DNA of 64,000 nt from Hymenobacter sp. GOD-10R (GCF_035609205.1 NZ_CP141184.1:5339001-5403000), one strand, 5' to 3'; counted from the stretch's first letter, positions 8,875 to 17,490 are shown. Made by a program: numbers and translations. The notes: a model not told the origin generated them from the letters alone.

Positions 8875-9519
8875 TTACAGCCGCCGAGCAAAGGTGAGGC
8901 TATGCGTAGGCGAAGTGGTGTTCCCACCTGTTCCGTTCTGAATGCTTGACCGCAGGCCAATACGCCAACGTTGGGCGGTGCCTACCGCCATATCCAAGTT
9001 CAGCGAAAGCAGGTAGCCACCGTGAAAGCCGTCGTGCGCAGCCAGCGTATAGTCCTTGAGCGTCCCGGCCACCGCCGAAAAAGACGAGTAAGTATTCTTC
9101 TTGTAATAGCCTAAAAAGCCGCCACCTAGGCCGAATAAGATCTTCTTATCAGTACCGAAAGGATAGAAAATAGCTTCCTGCTCGATGTAGCCAGCCTTAT
9201 AATTCTGATTGGGTACTTGCCGCTCTAGTTTATCAGTAGGCTTGCCGAACACAAATGCTACCCGGCTAGCTAGCCCTAGGTGGTTCGTTAGGGTCGGCGC
9301 ATACTCCAGCGCAAGCCGTTCGCACCGATACCCACCCGTTATCTCGTACGTCGTTCCCACGCCGAGGCGTAAGTAGGCGGGTTTATGCGTGGTAGTTTCC
9401 GGAGAAGGCTCCTGCCGAGTTGATGACCCATTAGCCGAGTAAGCTTGTGCCCACGTAACAGTGGTAGATAACCCCATCAATACGATGAGCATCCCCATAA
9501 ATTGATAACCCTTATGCAT
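8875..9519 (-). CDS. Small beta-barrel-like exported protein, intact paralogue
   Basis: A 214-residue protein with a signal peptide (cut after TWAQA), a short Ser/Thr-rich linker, then alternating polar/hydrophobic strands separated by glycine turns: LRLGVGTTY, LALEYAPTL, ILFGLGGGFLGYY, GYLLSLNLDMAVGT and a final HSLTFARRL. The pattern fits an outer-membrane or periplasmic barrel of eight or so strands, but no named family is recognised. It is the first of a tandem pair; the second copy is cut by an amber codon. It sits inside the pectin locus without an obvious role there. Confidence 0.7.
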   Translation of the reverse strand: MHKGYQFMGMLIVLMGLSTTVTWAQAYSANGSSTRQEPSPETTTHKPAYLRLGVGTTYEITGGYRCERLALEYAPTLTNHLGLASRVAFVFGKPTDKLERQVPNQNYKAGYIEQEAIFYPFGTDKKILFGLGGGFLGYYKKNTYSSFSAVAGTLKDYTLAAHDGFHGGYLLSLNLDMAVGTAQRWRIGLRSSIQNGTGGNTTSPTHSLTFARRL

Positions 9520-9715
9520 AAGTAGATATAAGTAAATGAGACCAAGAGGAAGAGCCTATACAATACCCTTTGGTTGCATGCTAACCGCAGAGTATTATCT
9601 ACTTTATTTCTCGACCTAGCTTTATAGCTACTCGGCGTAATAGGCCGCCTTCTTATTTATAGATTGCGTTAACTGTCCTAACTATAATTGCGGCACAACA
9701 ATCAATCGTGTGCCG

Positions 9716-10666
9716 TCACTCCTTTTCGGGGTTCCAGTTGCGGAGCACCTTGTCGCGGGTATACTCCTTAGCCTCTTGGTCGGTGAGCTGGTGCGACCAG
9801 GGCACACGCTGCTTGGGCTGGAAGCCCTTGCCTTTGTTTTGGTACTCGGCGTAGTAAGCGGTTTTCTTGTTGTTTTCGTTGCCCCAGTGGTCCCAGCCTT
9901 CTGGCTTGATGTGCGGGCCTAGCTCGCAGTTGAGGTACACCGTTTTGGCGTAGGGTCGCCACGGCCGTCCTAGGTAGAAGCTGCCCGTTGGCGCGTCGCC
10001 CGTGATTTTGCAGTTCTTAAACACGTAGCCGTAGCGCGTGCTGTCGGGCGTAGAAGCGGCCGTCACGTAGCCGTTCTGCTTACAGAAAATGGTGCAGTCC
10101 TCAAACCACGCCGTGCTGGAACCGAAGATAAAGTCCACGGTGCCTTCGATGTAGCAGTCTTTGTAGTACTGCCGACTGCCGTAACCATAGGTGTACAACG
10201 TATCCTGAAAACCCAGAAAGCGACAGTTCTTGAACCTAGCTTTGTCGCCGGCCACCCATACGGCCACGGCCTGCCCGACCGGCCCCGATGAATTTTGGAA
10301 GGTGACATTTTCAGCCGAAAAATCGCCGCCGTAGATGTAAATGCTCGACGAACCCGACGTGCCTTTATCTTCACCGAAGATGTTCTTTTTCTGGTTGTAG
10401 TCGTCGTACGTCAGGATGGTGTTACGCAGGTCTTCACCGATGATCTTCACCAAGTTCTTCGAGCCAGCCAACACCAATTTTTCCTTGTACACACCTTTTT
10501 TGATGAAAATGGTCGTGACTTTTTTTCGGAAGTCGGGCACAGCGTTGAACGCTTCTTGCACGGTTTTGTAGTTTCCGCTACCATCTTGGGCAACCACAAA
10601 ATCATAGGCGAAGGCCCGACCAATCAGTAGCCAGCTGAGGCAAACAAGGGCGAATAATTTTTTCAT
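9716..10666 (-). CDS. Pectin methylesterase, CE8
   Basis: A 316-residue exported enzyme (signal peptide 1-20) that removes methyl esters from homogalacturonan. It is a full-length right-handed beta-helix of family CE8 with every active-site block: GQAVAV (Gln132), FQDTLY (Gln154, Asp155 acid/base), GTVDFIFG (Asp178 nucleophile) and YLGRPW (Arg234). Its start codon overlaps the stop of the upstream CE12 gene by four bases, so the two are surely one transcript. With the CE12 esterases it would strip ester groups so that lyases and hydrolases can reach the backbone. Confidence 0.96.
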   Translation of the reverse strand: MKKLFALVCLSWLLIGRAFAYDFVVAQDGSGNYKTVQEAFNAVPDFRKKVTTIFIKKGVYKEKLVLAGSKNLVKIIGEDLRNTILTYDDYNQKKNIFGEDKGTSGSSSIYIYGGDFSAENVTFQNSSGPVGQAVAVWVAGDKARFKNCRFLGFQDTLYTYGYGSRQYYKDCYIEGTVDFIFGSSTAWFEDCTIFCKQNGYVTAASTPDSTRYGYVFKNCKITGDAPTGSFYLGRPWRPYAKTVYLNCELGPHIKPEGWDHWGNENNKKTAYYAEYQNKGKGFQPKQRVPWSHQLTDQEAKEYTRDKVLRNWNPEKE

Positions 10667-11481
10667 GGGGTAGTAGGCTGCGCGTCTTTGCCCTTAGTGG
10701 GCGGTACGGCATTTTTGGGCAGTGGCTTGGCAATGCGTTCGGCCAGCGGTAAGTGTTGGGTTTTGATTTCGTTCACGGCCATCTGCGCTATTTTGCGGGC
10801 ACCTAGCTCGCTGAAGTGCGTGTTGTCTTCGCGGCCGTAGGGGTAGTTAGGGTGGTCGCCAGGGGCGAGTTGCAGGTACAGCAGCTTCGAATTTTCGGCG
10901 CCAAATTGCTGCACCAACTCGCGGCTCATCTTATCGAGGTCAATGAGCGGCACTTTGTATTGCTGGGCAACTTCGCTTGTCACCCGCGAATAGGCCACGT
11001 GCGTTTCCTGCTGACGGCCTTCCTTGTCAAACTTGCGGCGCGTGATGGGCGTGAGCAGCACCGGGCTAGCTTTTTTGCGTTGCGTTTCGGTCACAAACTT
11101 GATGAGGTTCTTGCGGTAGTCCTCCGGCGGCGTGTAGCGGTCAGGATAATTCTCAGCCTCATCGTTGTGGCCGAACTGAATAAACACGTAGTCGCCTTCC
11201 TGCAACGCATCCACAACGGGCTGCCAGCGGTTTTCGGCCAGGAAGGTACGGGTGCTACGGCCGTTCTGCGCCCGGTTGTCGACTACCACGGTGGAATCGA
11301 AAAACGTGGTCAGTGGCATGCCCCAACCTGTCTCGGGAAAGGTCTGCTTGACCTTGTTCGCCATTGTCGAATCGCCGATGAGGTAAAGCTTGATTTTTTT
11401 AGGGCTAGGCCCACTAAAAGCCAGCAGCAAGAAGAGGCTGAGTGGCCAGACTTTTTTGAATAAGGAAGCTAGCATTCTCAT
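10663..11481 (-). CDS. Rhamnogalacturonan acetylesterase, CE12 (copy 1)
   Basis: A 272-residue SGNH hydrolase with a signal peptide. It has IGDST with nucleophile Ser38, the block-II Gly in NGRST, FGHND with Asn106, and DNTH with Asp219 and His222, which is the CE12 arrangement. It removes acetyl groups from rhamnogalacturonan-I. It ends in a basic, Pro-rich tail. The gene overlaps the following CE8 gene by four bases. A second CE12 gene lies 137 bases upstream, separated by a palindromic repeat; the two are diverged paralogues and may prefer different acetyl positions. Confidence 0.93.
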   Translation of the reverse strand: MRMLASLFKKVWPLSLFLLLAFSGPSPKKIKLYLIGDSTMANKVKQTFPETGWGMPLTTFFDSTVVVDNRAQNGRSTRTFLAENRWQPVVDALQEGDYVFIQFGHNDEAENYPDRYTPPEDYRKNLIKFVTETQRKKASPVLLTPITRRKFDKEGRQQETHVAYSRVTSEVAQQYKVPLIDLDKMSRELVQQFGAENSKLLYLQLAPGDHPNYPYGREDNTHFSELGARKIAQMAVNEIKTQHLPLAERIAKPLPKNAVPPTKGKDAQPTTP

Positions 11482-11498
11482 TGGTAAAATTTAAACGC

Positions 11499-11597
11499 CT
11501 GTCATGCTGAGCTTGCCGAAGCATCTCGCGTGCAATGGTAACTCTAATGCTAGCTCAACGAAGCGGGAGAGATGCTTCGGCAAGCTCAGCATGACAG
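11499..11597. repeat. Family 1 palindromic repeat, copy a
   Basis: Two perfect 29-base arms (11499-11527 and 11569-11597), each holding GAGCTTGCCGAAGCATCTC or its complement, flank a 41-base centre. It fills the gap between the two CE12 genes. Copies with the same arms lie at 19573-19660, 23297-23392 and 49951-50039. No transposase is nearby, so it looks like a REP or MITE-type element moved in trans. Confidence 0.9.
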
Positions 11598-11618
11598 TCT
11601 GGTCTTACTATTTTACTG

Positions 11619-12413
11619 CTACTTGGCCTGCGCGTCGACCGTCTTGGCGGCTTGGCGCTGCACGATGTGGTTAGCGAGGTCAAGCTTCAGGGCACGAATG
11701 TCGGCTAGCACGATTTGCGCCATCTTGCGGGCACCTAGCTCGTTGAAGTGTGTGTTATCTTCTTTGCCGTCGGGGTAGTTGGGGTGTTCGCCGGGTACTA
11801 ACTGGTTGAACAGCAGTTTCGAGTTTTCGACGCCGTATTGCTGCAACAATGCTTGGCTCTCGCGGTCCAAGTCGATTAGGGCAACCTTCTGTTCCTGCGC
11901 TGTTTTGCGTACAATTTCAGAGTAGACCTCGTGGGTTCCTTCCACCTTGCCAGCGGCGTCAAACTTGCGGCGGGCGACGGGCGTGATGAGCACAGGTGTA
12001 GCTTTTTTGGCCCGCGTTTCACTGATGAAGCGGATCAGGTAGTTCTTATAGTCAGCCTCGGGCGTGTAGCTCCGCTTGGTAGGCACCTCGTCATTATGGC
12101 CAAACTGAATAAACACGTAGTCGCCCTCTTTGAGGGCGCTAGCTACGGGTTGCCAGCGGTTTTCAGCCACGAAGCTCTTGGTACTACGGCCGTTCTGGGC
12201 TCGGTTGTCAACAGTTACCGTCTCATCGAAAAAAATGGCGAACGGCATTCCCCAGCCTGTTTCCGGGTAGTTCTTCACCTCTTTTATCGACATCGTTGAG
12301 TCGCCGATGAGGTACACTGTACTCTTGTTAGGTGGTGAAGTAAACGCCGTTAGCAGCAGTAGACCTAGGGCAGCTATACTTGTTAAAAAGCGGTTAGACA
12401 TACGAGTAGGCAT
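11619..12413 (-). CDS. Rhamnogalacturonan acetylesterase, CE12 (copy 2)
   Basis: A 264-residue exported SGNH hydrolase, paralogue of the gene at 10663-11481. Catalytic blocks are IGDST (Ser39), NGRST, FGHND (Asn107) and DNTH (Asp219, His222). The start is either the ATG at 12413 or the one four codons on at 12401; both leave a good signal peptide. It is the first gene of a set (CE12, CE12, CE8) downstream of the conserved operator-like site at 12471-12494, so that site probably controls all three. Role: deacetylation of rhamnogalacturonan outside the inner membrane. Confidence 0.93.
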   Translation of the reverse strand: MPTRMSNRFLTSIAALGLLLLTAFTSPPNKSTVYLIGDSTMSIKEVKNYPETGWGMPFAIFFDETVTVDNRAQNGRSTKSFVAENRWQPVASALKEGDYVFIQFGHNDEVPTKRSYTPEADYKNYLIRFISETRAKKATPVLITPVARRKFDAAGKVEGTHEVYSEIVRKTAQEQKVALIDLDRESQALLQQYGVENSKLLFNQLVPGEHPNYPDGKEDNTHFNELGARKMAQIVLADIRALKLDLANHIVQRQAAKTVDAQAK

Positions 12414-12470
12414 GAGTGGAATGCAACCAAGTACGCCGCATTTTAACTGAGAAAAGAGCTGCGGTGAAAG

Positions 12471-12494
12471 AATATTTATGCAAACGTTCCCGGA
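12471..12494 (-). promoter_or_regulatory. Operator-like site upstream of the CE12-CE12-CE8 genes
   Basis: The plus strand has AATATTTATGCAAACGTT followed by C, then CCGG. The same 18 bases, then G, then CCGG, occur at 28662-28685 upstream of susC, in the same orientation to the gene. The core GCAAACGTTNCC resembles the imperfect palindromes bound by LacI-family regulators. It lies about 60-80 bases before the CE12 start. Function is inferred. Confidence 0.6.
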
Positions 12495-12530
12495 ATTAGC
12501 ATCCTATTGGTACCGCCTCCCTAGTAAAAT

Positions 12531-12609
12531 GAGATGCTGCGTGTATCGATGCCTTCTACCGCCAGTAATTAGCTTGGCAGCAGAAAAGTATCAACACACG
12601 CAGCATCTC
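12531..12609. repeat. Diverged palindromic repeat of family 1
   Basis: Perfect 14-base arms (GAGATGCTGCGTGT at 12531-12544, complement at 12596-12609) flank a centre resembling that of the family 1 copies (CTACCGCCAGTA and TTGGCAG). The arms keep the GAGATGC end but not the GCTTGTCGAA part. It may also end the transcript of the dehydrogenase gene finishing at 12635. Confidence 0.6.
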
Positions 12610-12634
12610 GCTCTTCGACCTAGCACCTAGCCGG

Positions 12635-13651
12635 TTACTCTAGCTCCACCATTGCCTTGATGACGCCTGTTGCGGGATTGAGCCAGCTGGCAAATTCCTC
12701 CTGCACCTGCCCAAATTTCACCCGGTGCGTGATGTACGTGGTAGGGTCCACGTGGCCAGCTTTCATGGAGGCAATCACGTGTTCAAAGTCTTCGCGGGTG
12801 GCGTTGCGGCTGCTCATGAGCGTGGCTTCGCGCTTGTGAAACTCTGGGTGTGAGAAGCTAATTTCCCCTTTCTGCAAACCCACTAGCACGTAGCGCCCGC
12901 CGTGAGCTAGGTATTGAAATGCATTATTGATGGCGCGCTGGCTGCCGGTCGCATCAATGACGACGGTAGGCATGTCGCCGTTGGTAATCTGCTTCAACTG
13001 CTCGGTAACGTCGGGTGCCAGCGCATTTACGGTGTGCTCTACGCGCAGCTTTTCCTGACAGAAAGCGAGGCGCTGCTCGTTGATATCCATCGCAATAACG
13101 TGGGCGCCGGCAATACGAGCAAACTCCATAATTCCGAGCCCAATAGGCCCTGCTCCCACGACTAGCACGTACTCGCCAGCACGTACGTTGGCCCGCCGTA
13201 CGCCGTGGGCGCCGATGGCTAATGGCTCCACTAGTGCTAGCTCATCAAAGCTTAGCCCTTCGCCATGCACCAATGCATACGAGGGTACCGCGAGGTATTC
13301 GGCCATGCCGCCGTCGATATGTACGCCCGCCACGTTGATGTGCGTGCAGCAATTGGGCAGCCCCGACCGGCAGGCAATGCAAGTGCCGCAGTTGAAGTAC
13401 GGAATAAACGTGACGGCCTCGCCGGCGGAAAATCCTTCCGCCGCACCAACATCGACTACTTCGCCAGCTAGCTCGTGACCCAGCACACGTGGGTAGGCAA
13501 AAAATGGCTGGGTGCCTTCGTACGCGTGCAAATCGGTGCCACAAATGCCGATACGACGAATTTTCAACAAGCTATAGCCTTCTGGGGCCACCGGCGTCTC
13601 CCGGTCTTCATAAGCAAATTGCCCGGGCTGTTCACAAACGAGAGTATTCAT
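12635..13651 (-). CDS. Zinc-dependent sugar/polyol dehydrogenase (MDR family)
   Basis: A 338-residue medium-chain dehydrogenase. I start it at the ATG at 13651; the longer frame would add 34 Arg/Pro-rich residues lying inside the upstream SDR gene. Catalytic zinc ligands are Cys37 (GICGTD), His59 and Glu60 (GHE). The structural zinc loop has Cys88, Cys91, Cys94 and Cys101/102. The NAD-binding motif is GAGPIGLG. It is the last gene of a five-gene run for deoxy-sugar oxidation (gap of 20 bases to the SDR). Likely substrates are L-fucose, L-rhamnose or L-galactose type sugars, or a downstream hydroxy acid; the sequence does not decide. Confidence 0.88.
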   Translation of the reverse strand: MNTLVCEQPGQFAYEDRETPVAPEGYSLLKIRRIGICGTDLHAYEGTQPFFAYPRVLGHELAGEVVDVGAAEGFSAGEAVTFIPYFNCGTCIACRSGLPNCCTHINVAGVHIDGGMAEYLAVPSYALVHGEGLSFDELALVEPLAIGAHGVRRANVRAGEYVLVVGAGPIGLGIMEFARIAGAHVIAMDINEQRLAFCQEKLRVEHTVNALAPDVTEQLKQITNGDMPTVVIDATGSQRAINNAFQYLAHGGRYVLVGLQKGEISFSHPEFHKREATLMSSRNATREDFEHVIASMKAGHVDPTTYITHRVKFGQVQEEFASWLNPATGVIKAMVELE

Positions 13652-13671
13652 CTTCAATAAGGAATTAAGAC

Positions 13672-14460
13672 CTAGGCGTTTGCTAACGCGCGGTCGAGGT
13701 GCACGTAGCCGCCATCGACGTGGATGATCTGGCCGGTGGTGTGGCTGGAGCACGCCGACAGCAGAAACGCCGTGGTGTTGGCAATTTCTTCGGCCGTGGT
13801 CATGCGGTTTTCCAGGGGAATTTTGCTGGTAATCTCGCGCAGCTTTTCCTCAGGGTTGGGCAGGGTTTGGATCCAGGTTTCGTAGGCGGGCGTCCAGCAT
13901 TCGGCCACTACAATGGCATTCACGCGAATGCCATACTTGAGCAACTCCACGGCCCACTCGCGGGTGAGGGCATTGCGACCACCGTTGGCCGCCGCATAGG
14001 CCGAGGTGTTGCCCTGGCCCGTTTCCGCGGTTTTGGACGTGATGTTGAGAATGGCGCCTTTCGACTTTTTCAGCTCAGGCAAAGCGTGGTGGGCCATGAG
14101 GTAATAATGCACCACGTTCTTGTGCAGGCTCGCCATGAAGGCTTCGTAGTCGCCGCTTTCTAAGCCCACGCCGTCGTTTACGCCGGCGTTGTTCACCAGC
14201 CCGTCGATGCGGCCGAACTGGGCTATTACCGCTGCTACCGCTTGCTGGCAGGCAGTAGGGTTAGCTAGCTCTGCGGCCACTTGCCACGCTTTGCCGCCCG
14301 CGGCTTCAATGCCGGCTACCGCGTGCTGGTTGTCTTTTTCGTTGCGGCCAATTACGACCGGAATGGCGCCTTCGCGGGCTAGTACTTGGCTGATGCCTTC
14401 GCCAATTCCTTTTGCCCCGCCGGTCACGATAATTACTTTATCACGCAGTTGTAAATCCAT
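13672..14460 (-). CDS. SDR oxidoreductase, probable deoxy-sugar dehydrogenase
   Basis: A 262-residue short-chain dehydrogenase. The cofactor loop TGGAKGIG is at 13-20, LVNNAG at 88-93, and the candidate catalytic Ser142 and Tyr155 are in place. The lysine expected four residues after the Tyr is Asn159 (SAYAAANGG), a change in the normally invariant YxxxK. The C-terminal GQIIHVDGGYVHLDR is normal. In the non-phosphorylative L-fucose or L-rhamnose route such an SDR oxidises the sugar to its lactone, which the lactonase encoded six bases upstream would open. If the Asn prevents catalysis, the zinc enzyme downstream could supply this step. Assignment to the pathway rests on context. Confidence 0.85.
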   Translation of the reverse strand: MDLQLRDKVIIVTGGAKGIGEGISQVLAREGAIPVVIGRNEKDNQHAVAGIEAAGGKAWQVAAELANPTACQQAVAAVIAQFGRIDGLVNNAGVNDGVGLESGDYEAFMASLHKNVVHYYLMAHHALPELKKSKGAILNITSKTAETGQGNTSAYAAANGGRNALTREWAVELLKYGIRVNAIVVAECWTPAYETWIQTLPNPEEKLREITSKIPLENRMTTAEEIANTTAFLLSACSSHTTGQIIHVDGGYVHLDRALANA

Positions 14461-14466
14461 GATTTC

Positions 14467-15300
14467 TTAAAGCTTGTAAAAACCGGTGGCGTTGCCACCC
14501 CAAAATTGCGCTTGCTCTGCGGCAGAAAAGCTACCTAGGTAATTGTGCGCCAACCCGAGCATACGGTCGTAGCCGCCGGCCACTTCGCACACGGGCCAGT
14601 CGGAGCCAAACATTACTTTATCGGCGCCAAAAGCATCGAACACCACATCCAGATACGGTCGAAAATCAGCGGACTGCCAGTGGTGCCAGTCGGCTTCCGT
14701 CACCATGCCCGACACTTTACACCACACGTTTTCGTGGGCTGCCAGCGCCCGAATATCCTGCTCCCAACCTTCCAACTTTTGGTCCTTGATATAGGGTTTG
14801 GCTATGTGGTCGAGGACAAAGGGCTGATCGGGAAAGCTAGCTACCAGTTCGGCGGCGTAACGAAGCTGATCGGGAAAGATGAGAATGTCGTAGGTGTAGC
14901 CGAACTGCCGCAACGCGCCAATGCCGCGCTTGAAGTTAGGCGTGAGCATCAGCGCCCGGTCAGCTTCGCCTTGCAACACGTGGCGGAAGCCCTTCAGCTT
15001 TTCGAACTGCTGGTAATAAGCCAAGCGCTCGGTGATATTGTCAGCTCGTAAATCCACCCATCCTACCACGCCTTTGATAAACGCATGAGCCGCGGCATTG
15101 CGTAGCTGGAACTCGTTTTCCGCCTCCGATTGGTCCGACTGCACGACAACTGAGCCAGCGAAGCCGTGGCGCTGCAAAATGGGAGCTAGGTCTGGCGGCA
15201 GACAGTCGCGGCGAATCACGGCCATCTCGTCCGTGATCCAGCCGTCGCGCACCGGGTCGAACTGCCAGAAATGTTGGTGGGAATCGATTTTAATAGTCAT
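14467..15300 (-). CDS. Amidohydrolase-family sugar lactonase (fuconolactonase type)
   Basis: A 277-residue cytoplasmic protein of the amidohydrolase superfamily, lactonase branch. It opens with the metal motif IDSHQHFW (His8, His10) and has VLDHIAKP and MFGSDWPV, whose Asp is the last ligand. This branch hydrolyses L-fucono-1,5-lactone, L-rhamnono-lactone or 4-sulfomuconolactone-like rings. Tight packing between the SDR and the FAH-family gene supports a deoxy-sugar lactone. Product would be L-fuconate or L-rhamnonate. Confidence 0.88.
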   Translation of the reverse strand: MTIKIDSHQHFWQFDPVRDGWITDEMAVIRRDCLPPDLAPILQRHGFAGSVVVQSDQSEAENEFQLRNAAAHAFIKGVVGWVDLRADNITERLAYYQQFEKLKGFRHVLQGEADRALMLTPNFKRGIGALRQFGYTYDILIFPDQLRYAAELVASFPDQPFVLDHIAKPYIKDQKLEGWEQDIRALAAHENVWCKVSGMVTEADWHHWQSADFRPYLDVVFDAFGADKVMFGSDWPVCEVAGGYDRMLGLAHNYLGSFSAAEQAQFWGGNATGFYKL

Positions 15301-15333
15301 GGGGAGAAGGTAGCGCTGAGCTCCAGTTCGGCG

Positions 15334-16188
15334 CTACTTAGCGTAAGCTTGCAGCTCTTGCCGCGACGTGCCTAGGCCATCGATACCGAGTTCTACCACG
15401 TCGCCGGGCTTCAGGTACACGGGCGGCTTGAAACCTAACCCCACGCCGGCGGGCGTACCGGTCGAGATGATGTCGCCGGGCAGCAGGGTCATAAACTGGC
15501 TGATGTAGGAAATCAGGAAAGGAATTTTGAAAATCAGGTTGGCGGTGGTGCCGTCCTGCATCATCTGCCCGTTCACTGACAGCCACAGGCGCAGGTTGTC
15601 TACGTCACCGATTTCGTCGGGCGTGGCCAAGAAAGGCCCAACCGGTGCAAAGGTGTCGCAGCCTTTGCCCTTATCCCAGGTGCCACTGCGCTCCAGCTGA
15701 AACTCTCGCTCCGACACGTCGTTGTGCAGGGCATAACCGGCTACGTAGTCCAGAGCTTCGGCCTCTTCCACGTAAGAAGCTTTCTTTCCGATAATCACGG
15801 CCAGTTCTACTTCCCAGTCGGTTTTCGTCGAGTTTTTGGGGATGATAATAGCATCATCAGGGCCAACCAGCGCAGTGGTCGATTTGAAGAACAACACTGG
15901 CTCGGCGGGCGGCGTGGCGCCAGTCTCTTTAGCGTGGTCGGCGTAGTTTAGACCCACGCACACGATTTTGGAGGGCCGCGCCACGGGCGAACCTAGCCGC
16001 TCGCCGTCGGCAACGCTTGGTAGTTTGCCTTCGTTCGCAGCCACAAACTCAGCGAGGCGGGCGAGCCCATCGTTAGCGAAAAACGCTTCCGTATAATCCT
16101 CGCCAAAAGCACTCACATCGTATTTCTGGTCGTTCAGGATGACACCGGGTTTTTCCTGGCCAGACTGGCCGTAGCGGATTAGTTTCAT
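15334..16188 (-). CDS. FAH-family hydrolase, 2,4-diketo-3-deoxy-sugar-acid type
   Basis: A 284-residue fumarylacetoacetate-hydrolase-family enzyme. The ATG at 16188 (MKLIRYG) is chosen over an extension of 23 residues with no homology-like features. The core VCVGLNYADHAKETG, the metal site DWEVELAVIIGKKA and the closing TGTPAGVG are all present. In the diketo-hydrolase route for L-fucose or L-rhamnose this enzyme splits the 2,4-diketo-3-deoxy acid to pyruvate and L-lactate. The neighbours on both sides are the enzymes expected before it, so the call is firm at pathway level. Confidence 0.9.
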   Translation of the reverse strand: MKLIRYGQSGQEKPGVILNDQKYDVSAFGEDYTEAFFANDGLARLAEFVAANEGKLPSVADGERLGSPVARPSKIVCVGLNYADHAKETGATPPAEPVLFFKSTTALVGPDDAIIIPKNSTKTDWEVELAVIIGKKASYVEEAEALDYVAGYALHNDVSEREFQLERSGTWDKGKGCDTFAPVGPFLATPDEIGDVDNLRLWLSVNGQMMQDGTTANLIFKIPFLISYISQFMTLLPGDIISTGTPAGVGLGFKPPVYLKPGDVVELGIDGLGTSRQELQAYAK

Positions 16189-16270
16189 GTTGCGTAAGAG
16201 AGTATGGTAATGAAGCCTGTCACCCCTGCTTCTGCGCTGTTGCGCTTCGGGCGACAACCGAAAGAACGAA

Positions 16271-17035
16271 CTAATTATTCAGGGTGATGAAGCCGCCGTC
16301 GATTGGGTAGTCGCAGCCGGTGATGAAGCCGGCCTCATCGGAGCACAGGAAGAGGGCTAGGCTCGCGACTTCCGCGGGCGTGCCCATACGACCAATGGGC
16401 TGACTTTTCGAGAGTTTGTCGAAGATTTCTTCTTCACGGCCAGCATAGTTTTTGGCGATAAAGCCATCCACAAACGGCGTGTGCACGCGGGCCGGCGAGA
16501 TGCTGTTGCACCGAATTTTATCGGCCAGGTAGTCGCGGGCGATAGACAGCGTCATGGCGAAAATGGCACCTTTGCTCATCGAGTACGCAAAGCGGTCGGT
16601 GATGCCCACGTGCGAAGCAATGGAAGCTAGGTTCACGATGGTGCCGCCACCTTGCGCTTTCAGCCGCGGCACAGCGGCGAACAGGCAGTTGTAGGCGCCT
16701 TTCACGTTCACGCTGTACACGCGCTCAAAATCGGCTTCGCTGGTATTTTCCACGTTGCCCACGTGCGCAATGCCGGCGTTGTTGACGAGAATGTCGAGGC
16801 TACCGATCTGCTCAAAAACCTGTAGCACCTGCTGCTGATCGGCGACGTTGGCTTGGTGTACTTGCGCTTTGCCTCCCTCCTGCTCAATCTCGCCCACGAC
16901 TTGCGCCGCTGCCTCTGGATTCAATTCCACGATGTGGACGTTGGCGCCCTGTTGGGCAAACAGCAGCGAAATCGCGCGCCCGATACCACTACCGCCGCCT
17001 GTAATGACGGCGGTCTTTCCTTGTAAGCTAAACAT
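16271..17035 (-). CDS. SDR dehydrogenase, probable 2-keto-3-deoxy-sugar-acid oxidiser
   Basis: A 254-residue short-chain dehydrogenase. The ATG at 17035 (MFSLQGKTAVITGG) gives the normal SDR start; the GTG at 17089 adds 18 residues of unlikely sequence. Motifs: TGGGSGIG, NNAG, catalytic Ser in NLASIAS and intact YSMSKG (YxxxK). It ends with the usual GGFITL. It is the first gene of the run and, by analogy with the L-fucose and L-rhamnose diketo pathways, would oxidise the 2-keto-3-deoxy acid to the diketo compound used by the FAH-family enzyme. Confidence 0.88.
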   Translation of the reverse strand: MFSLQGKTAVITGGGSGIGRAISLLFAQQGANVHIVELNPEAAAQVVGEIEQEGGKAQVHQANVADQQQVLQVFEQIGSLDILVNNAGIAHVGNVENTSEADFERVYSVNVKGAYNCLFAAVPRLKAQGGGTIVNLASIASHVGITDRFAYSMSKGAIFAMTLSIARDYLADKIRCNSISPARVHTPFVDGFIAKNYAGREEEIFDKLSKSQPIGRMGTPAEVASLALFLCSDEAGFITGCDYPIDGGFITLNN

Positions 17036-17160
17036 GTAGACGAAAGCTAGGTGTAAGGTTTTGCCGGTAAGTACCGCAGCGAGTACCACCGGCCGACAAG
17101 TTACGGGAGCTAAGTAACTTCTCTTGCTTGGCCTAGGTCTACTGTACTGTCATGACCAGG

Positions 17161-17249
17161 TCGCGTGAAGCTCCAGCTTCGCACATGGTTGAACGACTCG
17201 CGCCTGCCGGTCGGACGCCTGGGCGTCGGACCGGCAGGCGCGAGTCGTT
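17161..17249. repeat. Family 2 palindromic half-element with 28-base hairpin
   Basis: The left part carries one family 2 arm (GTGAAGCTCCAGCTTCGC, then GTTGAACGACT). The expected second arm is missing. Instead a 28-base hairpin with one mismatch and a 2-base loop (17192-17219 with 17222-17249) follows. It lies between the SDR gene and a small gene and could stop transcription in either direction. Confidence 0.8.
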
Positions 17250-17257
17250 TAGCAGAA

Positions 17258-17476
17258 CTATATAAAGACTGACTTTATGGACTTCCATGAGTATATAGGA
17301 ACCCCAAAGTCTTCTAAGGCTTGCCGCTGGCAAATCTGGATTGAATCCTGTAGGTAATCACACATGGTATTTCCTTTGAAAACATACAGGTAGGCTCCGA
17401 TCTCAGGCTTATCTTCCTCTATCAAGAAATTAATACCAGCATGCTTGGCTTTCAATCGTTTGTACTCTCTTGCCAT
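17258..17476 (-). CDS. Small protein of unknown function
   Basis: A 72-residue frame with an ATG at 17476, no signal peptide, and normal protein-like composition: a basic N-terminus (MAREYKRLKAKHAG), a beta-like middle (INFLIEED, GAYLYVFKG) and an acidic-aromatic end. It lies between the hairpin repeat and the CE8-PL10 gene, on the same strand. No family recognised. Real rather than random is supported only by composition and a good start, so confidence is moderate. Confidence 0.5.
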   Translation of the reverse strand: MAREYKRLKAKHAGINFLIEEDKPEIGAYLYVFKGNTMCDYLQDSIQICQRQALEDFGVPIYSWKSIKSVFI

Positions 17477-17490
17477 CTAACAACAACAAC

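Noticed and set aside
17139..17333. 64-codon minus frame across the hairpin repeat
   Set aside because: Its sequence is largely the translated palindromic repeat.
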